Source of the DNA: Balneolaceae bacterium SMO_bin1
GTDB taxonomy: Bacteria; Bacteroidota; Rhodothermia; Balneolales; Balneolaceae
DNA length: 9,302 bases
Direction of reading: 5' to 3'
Assembly (NCBI GenBank): GCA_003123965.1
Contig: NNSL01000253.1
Coordinates: forward strand, 1 to 9,302
Part shown: positions 1-7,556 of the stretch, one piece after another
Position numbering within the stretch: position 1 is the first letter of the stretch
Layout of the letters: each line of letters starts with the position of its first letter
Translations under genes and position numbers: made by a program
Notes under the pieces: model-generated
What the model was told of the DNA's origin: nothing
Databases searched by the model: none
Seen by the model: only the letters and a program-made list of their open reading frames with translations

Positions 1-2358
1 AATAGTACAAGTGCCGCAGCCTATGCATGAATTTAAATCGATTGTCATGCCCCATTGCGGCTGGTAGTCGGGATAATCCTTCTCGCTGATCGCGTCAAAG
101 ATTGTCATGGGGTCATCCGAGCCCATTTCATCAGCCAGCGCTTGGCCGGGCAACTTGGCGTTGTAGGCACTCTCGTACTGTGAAAAGTCGGGATTGTCTT
201 TGTACTCTTGCAGCGTAGCGTGGCGCAAAATCGAGCGGCCTTCCATACTGCCATGATCTTGCGTACAGGCAATTTCATAAAGGTTGCCTGTATTACTCAC
301 CGATACATCCGTTGCATACAACATCGTATCGGAAGTACGTAGCGGGTAGGTATCGGTACCGGCATTGTTAGCTACTTTTCCGAGTTTTTCACGCCCGTAG
401 CCGACGGTTATTGTAATACTGTCATCGGCATGGCCAGGCTGCACCCACGCGGGCATATCAACTTGTCGCCCATCTACATTCAGGGTGATAACTTCAACTT
501 TGGCAACACCAAGGCCTGCTTTCTCAATACCAAATTTCTCGGCGGTCTGAGGGCTCATAAGTGCCACGTTGTCCCATGTAATCTTAGTCATAGGATCGGG
601 CAGCTCTTGCAGCCAGCCATTGTTCGCATATCGCCCGTCAAAAAGCTTGGAATCGGGGCGAATTACCAGCTCAACATTGCCCTCTTCGCTTGAAGGGAGC
701 GATTCCTGCAACAGGTTTGCCACATCACCCTGCACCGATGGCGAAACTTCAGGGAAATTGCCTTCGGTTGCGATACCATCGTGCAAAATTTGTTCCCAGC
801 GATTCTGGAAATTGCCGCTTATCTGCTGCTGCCAGGTTTGCTGTACCAGCTGATATCCATTGGTATCCTGACCGGTAAGAATCGTATTTAAGAATTCAAT
901 TTCGCTTTTACCGTCGTACAGCGGTTCAATTTGCGGCTGAATGATTGAGCTAGCCCCGGTGTATGAATAACCATCACCCCAGGCCTCCAAAAAGTGCGCA
1001 CGGTTTACGTGCCAGCTTGCAATTTGGGAGGTTTCATCGTAATAATCTGAAAGATGAATAACATGCTCGGCATTGGCCAGGGCCTCAGTAATGTTGTAAT
1101 CAGCCGGAGCATTAAAGGCGGGATTGCCGCCTACAACAACTACAGTATCAATTTCTTCATTATTCAGCGCATCAATAACATTAGAGAATGCTTCGCGGTT
1201 ATCTTGGTCCTGAATATATGGTACCTGATGATAGCTGACGGTTGTACCCACATTATTTAGGGCACTGTTTATTGCTGCAACCGCAGCATGTAATTCCGGA
1301 GCATGTTCGCCTCCGATTGTAACAACTGAACTACCGGTATTGTTTTGCAGATCTTCAGCCAGTACTTGAATCCACTGGTGATCGGAAAATTTGTTTGAAG
1401 AATCTGATGAAAAGCCTGACACCCCAAGTTGTGCTGCCAGCGCCTGAATGAACAGGCCGATTTCGCTTGATTTTACCCGCAGGCGATTATCGGCGTTGGA
1501 GCCGGTAATCGTGAATGTGCTTTCAACGGAGTACAGTCGGTTGATTTCCTCTTCATTGGTTTCAACGCTGCGGCCCTCTGTGAACTCTTTAGTGTTTTGC
1601 ACACTGTTTTTATGAGCAGCGGGGTTCAGAAAATCATCATCAAGCGAGAGAATAACGTTGGCTTCATCAAAATGATTTACTGTTCGCAGGCGCTCACCAA
1701 AAGCTATATTGGCGCCTTCGAGGGCGTTTTCTTCGCCAAATGGTTCATAAGTTACCCATTGGGCATTCGGGAACTGGTTAAGCACATCATCCCGAAGGCG
1801 ATTGTAAGTTTGCGAAGAGTTTGCTTCAGAAATGAATGCAATATTTCGCTCAGTATCGCCAAAATGTTGCGTGCAAAATGATACAAAAGAAGCGTATGAA
1901 GAGTGCTCCCCGTTTTCACGTACATGTCGCGAGCGATCCGGGTCGTACATGCCAAGCGTAGCGGCTTGGTTGAACTTGCTTGAGTTGCCTTGGCTGGCCG
2001 GATGCATCTCATTTCCTTCAATTTTTGTCGGCCGGCCTTCGTGATTCTCTATTACAAGGCCCGTAAGTGCATCCTGGAAAGGCATAGCCGAAGCATAAAA
2101 CTTAGGTATGCCGGGTATAACATCTTCAGGCTGCTTTGAATACGGTAAAATTTTCTGCACCGGGCGGCGACAGGCTGCAAAACCAGCCAGTGCTATAGAA
2201 GCCCCCATCATGCGCAGAAATGTACGCCGCGAAAAACCATCCTTTAGTTCGGTTGCATTCTCGGGAAATTCGCGGTCTACGAATTTTTGGTATTCTTCGT
2301 TTTCAGCCAGTTGGTTCAGGCTTTTCCAGTATGTCTCGTTTTTTGCTTCCTCGCTCAT
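1..2358 (-). CDS. actB: Alternative complex III subunit ActB, Tat-targeted molybdopterin-oxidoreductase-like/Fe-S protein (3' end outside window)
   Basis: ActB is the large periplasmic subunit of alternative complex III, a quinol oxidoreductase that passes electrons to cytochrome c or directly to a terminal oxidase. I translated the minus strand from ATG at 2358 and found 786 codons open to base 1; a TAG lies two codons upstream, so this start is firm. Residues 9-35 match the conserved N-terminal extension (YWKSLNQLAENEEYQKF). A twin-arginine signal follows (SRRTFLRM, 43-50, then a hydrophobic stretch ending in Cys63). EGRPTKIEGN (107-116) is the hallmark of the molybdopterin-oxidoreductase-like domain. 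The window cuts the ferredoxin-like domain at its first cluster motif, with Cys778, Cys781 and Cys784 (NSCIGCGTC). Family members are about 1000 residues, so roughly 200-250 are missing to the left. In solved complexes this domain carries no molybdenum cofactor; I infer the same here. It lies 52 bp downstream of actA, as in act operons, with actC expected next. Confidence 0.93.
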   Translation of the reverse strand, partial: MSEEAKNETYWKSLNQLAENEEYQKFVDREFPENATELKDGFSRRTFLRMMGASIALAGFAACRRPVQKILPYSKQPEDVIPGIPKFYASAMPFQDALTGLVIENHEGRPTKIEGNEMHPASQGNSSKFNQAATLGMYDPDRSRHVRENGEHSSYASFVSFCTQHFGDTERNIAFISEANSSQTYNRLRDDVLNQFPNAQWVTYEPFGEENALEGANIAFGERLRTVNHFDEANVILSLDDDFLNPAAHKNSVQNTKEFTEGRSVETNEEEINRLYSVESTFTITGSNADNRLRVKSSEIGLFIQALAAQLGVSGFSSDSSNKFSDHQWIQVLAEDLQNNTGSSVVTIGGEHAPELHAAVAAINSALNNVGTTVSYHQVPYIQDQDNREAFSNVIDALNNEEIDTVVVVGGNPAFNAPADYNITEALANAEHVIHLSDYYDETSQIASWHVNRAHFLEAWGDGYSYTGASSIIQPQIEPLYDGKSEIEFLNTILTGQDTNGYQLVQQTWQQQISGNFQNRWEQILHDGIATEGNFPEVSPSVQGDVANLLQESLPSSEEGNVELVIRPDSKLFDGRYANNGWLQELPDPMTKITWDNVALMSPQTAEKFGIEKAGLGVAKVEVITLNVDGRQVDMPAWVQPGHADDSITITVGYGREKLGKVANNAGTDTYPLRTSDTMLYATDVSVSNTGNLYEIACTQDHGSMEGRSILRHATLQEYKDNPDFSQYESAYNAKLPGQALADEMGSDDPMTIFDAISEKDYPDYQPQWGMTIDLNSCIGCGTCTI

Positions 2359-2410
2359 GCGCTATACGATTCCGTTATTCTAAATTCGTTAAGTAAAACC
2401 CTAAAGGTGA

Positions 2411-3100
2411 TTAATAATGACATGCCTGACAGTATGTAGGCGGATGGATATTATTTTTTGATATCAACTTTTGTCCTAACTCCTGCTGGTTTTCTACATT
2501 GTATCCCATTGTAGTCACTTCTTCAACAGGGCGCACATATTGTTCTGGGTTGCGATGACAATCGAGGCACCAGCTCATACTTAACGGTTCTTTTTGAGCT
2601 ACAACCTCCATGCGGTCAATACGACCGTGACAGGTTTCGCAACCCACACCTTTATTTACATGGATAGCGTGATTAAAATAGGCGTAATCCGGCAGGTTGT
2701 GTACACGCACCCACTCAATAGCTTGTCCGCTCTCCCAACTTTCGCGAACCTTGGCCAATTTTTCGCTGTCAGTAGCTACTTGCCCATGGCAGTTCATGCA
2801 GGTTTCCGTGGGCGGAATATTGGCTTGTTTTGAGACATCAACACTGCTGTGGCAGTACTGGCAGTCAAGCCCCAGTTCGCCAGCATGTTGCTTATGGCTG
2901 AATTCTACCGGTTGCTCGGGGGCATAGCCAACATCGGTGTATTCAGGAGAGAAGTAGTACCAAACTCCTGCAACCGTGGCCGTGAGAATAATGATTAAGC
3001 CAAGCAAAATTTTACTTGGAATTTCGTTTGCCTTTTTTGGAAAAATCTGCGCCATGTTTCGCGAAAATTTTGTTGTGCGTGCTGGCCCCTTGAAAGCCAT
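2411..3100 (-). CDS. actA: Alternative complex III subunit ActA, membrane-anchored pentaheme cytochrome c
   Basis: ActA transfers electrons within alternative complex III on the periplasmic side. The 229-residue frame has exactly five CXXCH heme c motifs: CQYCH (80-84), CMNCH (101-105), CETCH (154-158), CLDCH (178-182) and CQACH (224-228). Extra histidines such as FSHKQH (68-72) and FNHAIH (142-147) are likely distal ligands. A single hydrophobic helix at about 31-50 acts as an uncleaved N-terminal anchor. The last motif sits one residue from the C-terminus. The start is uncertain: Met16 (base 3055) gives MAQIFPKKAN, which resembles the usual ActA N-terminus better than the 15 residues before it. 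Neither start has a clear Shine-Dalgarno site. The gene is first in the act operon, 52 bp before actB, and is divergent from the DUF420 gene. Confidence 0.93.
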   Translation of the reverse strand: MAFKGPARTTKFSRNMAQIFPKKANEIPSKILLGLIIILTATVAGVWYYFSPEYTDVGYAPEQPVEFSHKQHAGELGLDCQYCHSSVDVSKQANIPPTETCMNCHGQVATDSEKLAKVRESWESGQAIEWVRVHNLPDYAYFNHAIHVNKGVGCETCHGRIDRMEVVAQKEPLSMSWCLDCHRNPEQYVRPVEEVTTMGYNVENQQELGQKLISKNNIHPPTYCQACHY

Positions 3101-3429
3101 TCGGGTTGCCGGTCAGAAGGTATGGAAAATCTTTATCTTATAGAATTGTATAAAATGTAGTTTTCGAATTTAAAATAATTCTAAATAGAGTTGACCGTCT
3201 ACTGATTCACACGCCTGTTTTAAAGAGAGCTTAAGATATAATCTATTTAACAAAAATGCCTAATGATTTCTGCGTTTATTTCAGTTTTTCTTGAAAGTTA
3301 AGTTTTCACTGCTTTTATGGCTTACAAAGAATTGTAGTGCAGATTTCAGCGACTAATAAAGTTGAAATTTTGAGCGAGAATAAGGCATTTATTTGTTATT
3401 TTTAGCCGCAAAAACCAATTCGAATTCGT
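3101..3429. other. AT-rich divergent intergenic region between actA and the DUF420 gene
   Basis: About 330 bp (375 bp if actA starts at 3055) that is clearly more AT-rich than the flanking genes and has no credible reading frame. It should hold the promoters of the minus-strand act operon and of the plus-strand DUF420 gene. I see no strong hairpin terminator, tRNA or riboswitch-like structure. Short promoter-like words occur, but only the one at 3362-3395 has a workable arrangement for the plus strand. I could not find a convincing -33/-7 pair for actA. Confidence 0.6.
3362..3395 (+). promoter_or_regulatory. Weak candidate Bacteroidetes-type promoter for the DUF420 gene
   Basis: TTG at 3362-3364 and TTTATTTG at 3388-3395 are separated by 23 bp. 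The second element matches five of the six fixed positions of the TAnnTTTG -7 consensus known from Bacteroidetes, and 23 bp is at the upper end of reported spacings. The start codon lies about 35 bp further on. The region is AT-rich, so a chance match is quite possible. Confidence 0.25.
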
Positions 3430-4005
3430 ATGCAAATGACAAATGAATCACCCAGCGATTTCACTGTCGATTTTCTAAAGGAATTAAGCCTGCCAAAAGC
3501 TATCGGTGTTATCCTATTAATTAGTACCGTGGCATTCTTGTTTTTGATATGGCTTATATATTATAAAGGAGGCAGCGATTATAGCTCTAATCTAATTAAC
3601 AGTTTGCCTGCTCTAAATGCTTTGCTTAATAGCGCCAGTGCTGTTTTACTGGCTTTAGGGTATCGTGCCATTTTGCGCAAGGAATATATAAATCACATGC
3701 GCTTTAACTTAACGGCCTTTTTTACCTCTTCGCTCTTCCTGATAAGCTACGTTATTTATCACAATTTCCATGGGCACACTCCATTTCCGGGGCAGGGGCT
3801 TATCCGACCGTTTTATTTCTTCGTCCTTATCTCACACATTATTCTTTCGGCCTTGGTTGTTCCGATGGTTCTGACCAGTTTTTACTTAGCGTTTGCAGGT
3901 AAAATTAAACTGCATCGCAAGATTTCGAAGTTTACGCTGCCGATTTGGATGTACGTTTCGGTTACCGGAGTGATGATTTTTCTACTGCTAAAGGCGTATG
4001 TATAG
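3430..4005 (+). CDS. DUF420 family membrane protein (CtaM/YozB-like, putative cytochrome oxidase biogenesis factor)
   Basis: This 191-residue integral membrane protein has about five hydrophobic helices (near 23-44, 58-80, 92-111, 127-155 and 168-189). It matches the DUF420 family strongly by eye: LPALNALLNSASAVLLALGY (59-78), a conserved NHMRFN (88-93), the His-rich loop YHNFHGHTPFPGQG (110-123), the RPFYFFVLISH segment (126-136), LHRKISKFTLPIW (161-173) and YVSVTGV (175-181). His89, 111, 114, 116, 136 and 162 could bind metal or heme. Family knowledge: in Firmicutes the homologue CtaM/YozB is needed to make active heme-copper oxidase. Its place beside an alternative complex III operon fits that role, because act genes are often followed by cytochrome oxidase genes. 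Met3 is an equally possible start. The detailed biochemical role is not shown by the sequence. Confidence 0.9.
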   Translation: MQMTNESPSDFTVDFLKELSLPKAIGVILLISTVAFLFLIWLIYYKGGSDYSSNLINSLPALNALLNSASAVLLALGYRAILRKEYINHMRFNLTAFFTSSLFLISYVIYHNFHGHTPFPGQGLIRPFYFFVLISHIILSALVVPMVLTSFYLAFAGKIKLHRKISKFTLPIWMYVSVTGVMIFLLLKAYV

Positions 4006-4058
4006 CAGAAGTACGAAACCAGCGGTTAGCAGTTACCTAGGATACGCCCGAACGATAT

Positions 4059-6464
4059 TTAGCTGAAAGCCCGCTTTCGAGCGTTTTTCATCATCTGCAG
4101 ATGAAAGTTGCGCTCTTTCTGTCCTTCAGCTGGCCTGCGTTGCGTGTAGCTGCCATCTGAATGCATGTCCCAAGCCAGGCGATTGTCGCGCAACCCTTTT
4201 TTAAGCACGGCTATAAGTCTCTTTTTAAGTGCTGGCAGGGTGATGGGCACAACTGCCTCCACGCGTTCGTCCATATTGCGAGAGCGCCAATCGGCACTGC
4301 CCATATATATAGTAGGGTCACCACAATTCTCGAAATAATAAATGCGATCGTGCTCTAAAAACTGGCCAATAATGCTAATTACCGTAATGTTTTCACTGTA
4401 ATTCTGCAGCTGGGGACGTAGTCGGCAGTGGCCGCGCACAATTAAATCAACGGTGACGCCAGCCTGCGAAGCTTCGTATAAACGCTGTATGATGTCGACG
4501 TCATCAAGCGCATTCATCTTGGCAATAATGCGTGCGTCGTTGCCATTTTGGGCTGCCTCTATTTCACCGTCAATTAATTCATAAAACGACTGCCGCAGGT
4601 AGCGCGGCGCAACAAGCAGTTTGCGGTACTCTTGGTCGGGGGCGTAACCGGTTAAATAATGAAACAGGTTGGTTACATCATATCCCAGATCGGGATCGTT
4701 GGTAAGCAGACCCAAATCGGTATAAATTTCAGCGGTATGTATGTGATAATTGCCGGTTCCAATGTGGCAGTATGTTACGTGCTTATCGCCTTCGCGTCTT
4801 ACAATAAGAGCAACTTTGGCGTGGGTTTTAAGGCCTACAAGCCCATAAGCGACATGTACGCCGGCATCCTCCAGCATTTTGCCCCATTCTATATTGCTGG
4901 CTTCATCAAAGCGGGCTTTTACTTCTACCAGTACGGCTACCTGTTTTCCCCTCTCGGCTGCTCGTACCAACGCTTTTACAATAGGTGAATCATCGGAGGT
5001 GCGATAAAGCGTTTGCTTTATCGCCAGCACGTCGGGATCGTCGGCTGCTTCTTCAATAAGGCGGCGCACGCTGTGCGAAAAAGATTCATACGGGTGATGC
5101 ACCATAATGTCGCCTTTTTTGATGATGTCGAAAATGGTTTGTTCTTCCTCAGTTTCGCCCTCATGGTAAAGGGGCTTCGGAATAACCGGCTTCCATTGCT
5201 CAAAGTGCAGGTTTGGGATGTTGATTTCAGCTAATTTAAAGCAGGCCGCGAGGTCAAGCAGTCCTTTTTGGAAAATAATATCGTGACGCTCTTCGTGCAG
5301 CTGGAGTTCATTTTTCAGCAGCTTAAGCACTTCAGGGTCTACGTCTTCTTCAATCTCCAGACGCACAACTTCGGCAAAGCGTCGTTCGCGCAGCTCCTCC
5401 GACATCATGGAAAGCAGGTCTTCAGCTTCTTCTTCATTGCGCCGTATATCGGCATTGCGGGTGATTCGAAATACGCACACGCTGTCAATATGCATACCGG
5501 GAAATAACCGATGGATATTCTGGCGTATTACTTCTTCAACCGGCACATATAAGTAAGCGTATTCTTCACTTTTTAGCGTAAGCCAACGCGGCTGGTTGGA
5601 AGGCACTTTAACCCGGGCAAAGTTAAAAGCATCACGGTTAGGCCGTTTGAGTTTTACCGCCAGTGAAAGGCTGAGGTTCGATATAAATGGAAATGGATGG
5701 CCAGGATCAACAGCCAGCGGGGTAAGGGTGGGATAAATGTGATCCAGAAAATAGTCGTTAAGCCGTTCCCGTTGATCGGCATTCAGTTCATCATAATAGC
5801 TAATTTTAACCGAAGCTTTTTGCTGCAGTTCTGGACAAATGTCATTATTCCATATTTTGCTGATGCGCTGCTGCATGCGTTCAGCTTCCCGCAGTACAAT
5901 TTTAACCTGCGACTCTGGTGTTCGTCCATCGGGACTCAAATCGTGCACGCCGGCCGCCTCCTGGCGCTTAAGTCCGCCAACGCGCTTCTGAATAAATTCA
6001 TCTAAGTTGCTGGCTGTAATGGCAATAAAACGTACACGTTCGAGCAGCGGGTTGCGTGGGTCCATGGCCTGAAAAAGCACGCGCCAGTTAAAGTCAATCC
6101 AACCCAGCTCTCGGTTCAGATACAGCGAAGGGTGGTCGATAGGTGCTCCATCCGGAATTTGCTGAGCCTTAACTGCAGTGGGAATTGTACTGCCAACCTG
6201 TTGATGTTCTCCGTTTTCGCCATTGCTGCTGAAGGTCCATGCCTGTTGACCTACATTCCATTTTATGGCATCGCTTTTAAGCCCGCGGAAATGACGGAGC
6301 ACATTTTTGGCTATGGTTTTATTTCCTTTTTTGGTTAAGCCAATGAAAGACCCCTCAAAAATTTCCTCAATTTTATGAGCGGCGGTTGTATGTTCCAGAG
6401 TCCCTTTGCGTTTAATTTCATTAATGAGCCAAAGGGCAACTTCTTGGGGCGAATGGTTTGACAC
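4059..6464 (-). CDS. ppk1: Polyphosphate kinase 1 with an extra N-terminal DUF6953-like domain
   Basis: PPK1 reversibly transfers the gamma-phosphate of ATP to growing polyphosphate through a phospho-histidine. The 801-residue protein contains a full-length PPK1 core (about 112-801, close to the 688 residues of E. coli Ppk). The core starts at YLNRELGWIDFNWRVL (115-130) and includes HPYESF (457-462). The HxK-type motif KTHAK gives His548 and the second catalytic His705 lies in FLEHDR; these correspond by spacing to E. coli His435 and His592. Arg488, Arg518 and Tyr581 match the ATP/Mg site residues Arg375, Arg405 and Tyr468. Residues 5-80 form an added domain (PQEVALWLINEI, GNKTIAKNVLRHFRGL, IKWNVGQQAW), joined by a polar linker (81-110). 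From memory this resembles stand-alone DUF6953 proteins. The start codon is GTG; an in-frame TAA lies four codons upstream and no ATG occurs before Met134. A Pho-box-like repeat lies about 80 bp upstream. Confidence 0.95.
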   Translation of the reverse strand: MSNHSPQEVALWLINEIKRKGTLEHTTAAHKIEEIFEGSFIGLTKKGNKTIAKNVLRHFRGLKSDAIKWNVGQQAWTFSSNGENGEHQQVGSTIPTAVKAQQIPDGAPIDHPSLYLNRELGWIDFNWRVLFQAMDPRNPLLERVRFIAITASNLDEFIQKRVGGLKRQEAAGVHDLSPDGRTPESQVKIVLREAERMQQRISKIWNNDICPELQQKASVKISYYDELNADQRERLNDYFLDHIYPTLTPLAVDPGHPFPFISNLSLSLAVKLKRPNRDAFNFARVKVPSNQPRWLTLKSEEYAYLYVPVEEVIRQNIHRLFPGMHIDSVCVFRITRNADIRRNEEEAEDLLSMMSEELRERRFAEVVRLEIEEDVDPEVLKLLKNELQLHEERHDIIFQKGLLDLAACFKLAEINIPNLHFEQWKPVIPKPLYHEGETEEEQTIFDIIKKGDIMVHHPYESFSHSVRRLIEEAADDPDVLAIKQTLYRTSDDSPIVKALVRAAERGKQVAVLVEVKARFDEASNIEWGKMLEDAGVHVAYGLVGLKTHAKVALIVRREGDKHVTYCHIGTGNYHIHTAEIYTDLGLLTNDPDLGYDVTNLFHYLTGYAPDQEYRKLLVAPRYLRQSFYELIDGEIEAAQNGNDARIIAKMNALDDVDIIQRLYEASQAGVTVDLIVRGHCRLRPQLQNYSENITVISIIGQFLEHDRIYYFENCGDPTIYMGSADWRSRNMDERVEAVVPITLPALKKRLIAVLKKGLRDNRLAWDMHSDGSYTQRRPAEGQKERNFHLQMMKNARKRAFS
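4062..4088 (+). terminator. Candidate intrinsic terminator of the DUF420 gene, inside the 3' end of ppk
   Basis: GCTGAAAG at 4062-4069 pairs with CTTTC (4074-4078) and AGC (4080-4082), giving an 8-bp stem with a one-base bulge (G4079) and a four-base loop. It is followed by G and five T on the plus strand (4084-4088). It lies 57 bp after the DUF420 stop codon and overlaps the last codons of the convergent ppk. On the minus strand no T-run follows, so it would act only on plus-strand transcripts. Confidence 0.45.
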
Positions 6465-6541
6465 GGCATATATTTATGAGAGCGATTAGTGTTACCTGAA
6501 AATATAATAAAAAAGTGAGATTGGGAGATAGCCTATATTTT

Positions 6542-6569
6542 TTAACGCTGGCGTAACATTTTGTTAACA
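6542..6569 (-). promoter_or_regulatory. Pho-box-like triple direct repeat (11-bp period) upstream of ppk1
   Basis: On the plus strand the words TTAACG (6542-6547), GTAACA (6553-6558) and TTAACA (6564-6569) recur with an exact 11-bp period. Read in the direction of ppk transcription this is TGTTAAC-AAAA-TGTTACG-CCAG-CGTTAAA, i.e. 7-bp half sites with 4-bp spacers. That is the geometry of PhoB boxes (CTGTCAT repeats every 11 bp) and close to the TTAACA repeats of Bacillus PhoP. It lies 78-105 bp upstream of the GTG start. ppk genes are Pho-regulated in several bacteria. Binding is inferred, not shown. Confidence 0.45.
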
Positions 6570-6582
6570 CAATAATGATATC

Positions 6583-6619
6583 AAAAGAAAAACCCGTATC
6601 ACACGGGATGATACGGGTT
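6583..6619 (-). terminator. Strong intrinsic terminator of the UPF0173 hydrolase gene
   Basis: AACCCGTATCA (6591-6601) and TGATACGGGTT (6609-6619) form a perfect 11-bp stem around a seven-base loop. On the minus strand the stem runs into T-rich sequence (TTTTTCTTTT, the complement of 6583-6592). It begins 27 bp beyond the hydrolase stop codon at 6646. The plus strand has no T-run after the stem, so the direction is clear. It separates the hydrolase transcript from ppk1. Confidence 0.9.
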
Positions 6620-6645
6620 GAAGATGAAAAAAGTAGTTCTGCTGA

Positions 6646-7353
6646 TTATTCGAGGAAATTTTCTCCCGGTTCAGGAATCAGCGCTTTGGCACTTGTTCGT
6701 TCTTCAACAAAGTGCTTAAATTCTTCGGGATCGCCGGAAAGTACAGGCATGGTGCCGTAATGGATGGGTATAGCCACTTTAGGCCGAACCATATCAACGG
6801 CATGGGCAGCTTCTTCGGGGCCCATGGTATAATGATCACCCATTGGAACCAGTGCTACGTGCGGCCGGTAGAGGTCACCATAAAGTTCGAGGTCGGTAAA
6901 AATGTTAGTGTCGCCCATGTGATAGATGCCCAGATCATCTTCGAAAGATAGAATAAGCCCCGCGGGTTCGCCTGCGTAATCACCCTGAAAAGACGAACTG
7001 TGATTGGCTGAGACCATGGTAACGGAAAATTCATCAAAATCGATGGTGCCGCCTTTATTAAATTCAATGGCTTGATCCTCCTCGAGCCCGTGCTTGCCTA
7101 CTAAAAGTCGTGAAAGTTCAACCGGTGCGGCAACGGTGCAGCCAGTGCGGTCGGCAATTTCGAGCGTATCGCCTACGTGGTCTTCATGCCCGTGCGTAAG
7201 CAGAATATAGTCAACCTCTTCGGGTTCTTTTAAGTTCTCGGGTGTTGTAGGATTATCTTTGAGGAAAGGGTCAATAAGAATATGTTTGCCTTCGGGTGTT
7301 TCCAGGTGAAAAGCGGAGTGGCCGAGCCAGTGTGCCTTTACTGAAGTTTTCAT
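6646..7353 (-). CDS. UPF0173 family metal-dependent hydrolase (metallo-beta-lactamase fold)
   Basis: A 235-residue cytoplasmic protein (no signal peptide or membrane helix) of the metallo-beta-lactamase superfamily, UPF0173/YtkL type. Visible signature residues are the N-terminal WLGHSAF (9-15), LIDPF (26-30), the metal-binding THGHEDHVGD (53-62; His54, His56, Asp58, His59), SANHS with His118, HMGDTN with Asp148, and PIHYGT with His198. The ordered His/Asp set is complete, so the enzyme should bind two metal ions and be active. The substrate is unknown for this family, and nothing in the neighbourhood settles it. The gene has its own terminator at 6583-6619 and is divergent from the YciO-like gene, so it is probably monocistronic. 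The start at 7353 gives the usual family N-terminus; no Shine-Dalgarno site is evident. Confidence 0.92.
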   Translation of the reverse strand: MKTSVKAHWLGHSAFHLETPEGKHILIDPFLKDNPTTPENLKEPEEVDYILLTHGHEDHVGDTLEIADRTGCTVAAPVELSRLLVGKHGLEEDQAIEFNKGGTIDFDEFSVTMVSANHSSSFQGDYAGEPAGLILSFEDDLGIYHMGDTNIFTDLELYGDLYRPHVALVPMGDHYTMGPEEAAHAVDMVRPKVAIPIHYGTMPVLSGDPEEFKHFVEERTSAKALIPEPGENFLE

Positions 7354-7486
7354 ATGAATAATAAATTTGGTTGAAAATTATTCGTTCTAGATAAAATGAT
7401 TGAAGTCAATAAAAGGTTTACTAATTAATAAAATTTTTGGTTGTTTAGAAGTGTTACTGATACATGAAAGATTATTAAATCATTCC

Positions 7487-7517
7487 TTGAACAAAGGTTC
7501 CCAAAATCCATTAGAAT
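7487..7517 (+). promoter_or_regulatory. Candidate promoter of the yciO-pfk unit
   Basis: TTGAAC (7487-7492) and TAGAAT (7512-7517) resemble sigma-70 -35 and -10 hexamers with a 19-bp spacer, slightly longer than optimal. A start of transcription near 7524 would leave a leader of about 33 bases before the ATG at 7557. The match is modest and could be chance. Confidence 0.3.
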
Positions 7518-7545
7518 AGAAAATTATATCCGTCAATCTTAAAAC

Positions 7546-7549
7546 GAGG
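7546..7549 (+). promoter_or_regulatory. Ribosome binding site of the YciO-like gene
   Basis: GAGG lies seven bases before the ATG at 7557. It is one of the few recognisable Shine-Dalgarno sites in this window and supports that start. Confidence 0.55.
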
Positions 7550-7556
7550 TTTATTT

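Larger units (their letters stand above)
7354..7556. other. Divergent intergenic region between the UPF0173 and YciO-like genes
   Basis: An AT-rich spacer of 203 bp that must contain promoters in both directions. For the minus strand TTGACT occurs (complement of 7404-7409), but no well-spaced -10 partner follows. For the plus strand a candidate pair is listed separately at 7487-7517. I see no reading frame or strong hairpin in it. Confidence 0.5.

Noticed and set aside
1..2358. Reading ActB as a catalytic molybdenum oxidoreductase
   Set aside because: The N-terminal extension, EGRPTKIEGN context and pairing with pentaheme ActA identify the complex III subunit, whose known structures lack the molybdenum cofactor.
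430..2383. Several plus-strand open frames over the left part of the window
   Set aside because: The minus strand encodes a continuous, motif-rich ActB across this whole stretch, so these are shadows without family features.
3191..3242. TTGACC and TATAAT as a plus-strand sigma-70 promoter
   Set aside because: The spacer is about 40 bp, far from the usual 16-19.
4161..6338. Plus-strand open frames across the ppk1 region
   Set aside because: They are antisense to a fully conserved PPK1 coding sequence and show no recognisable domains.
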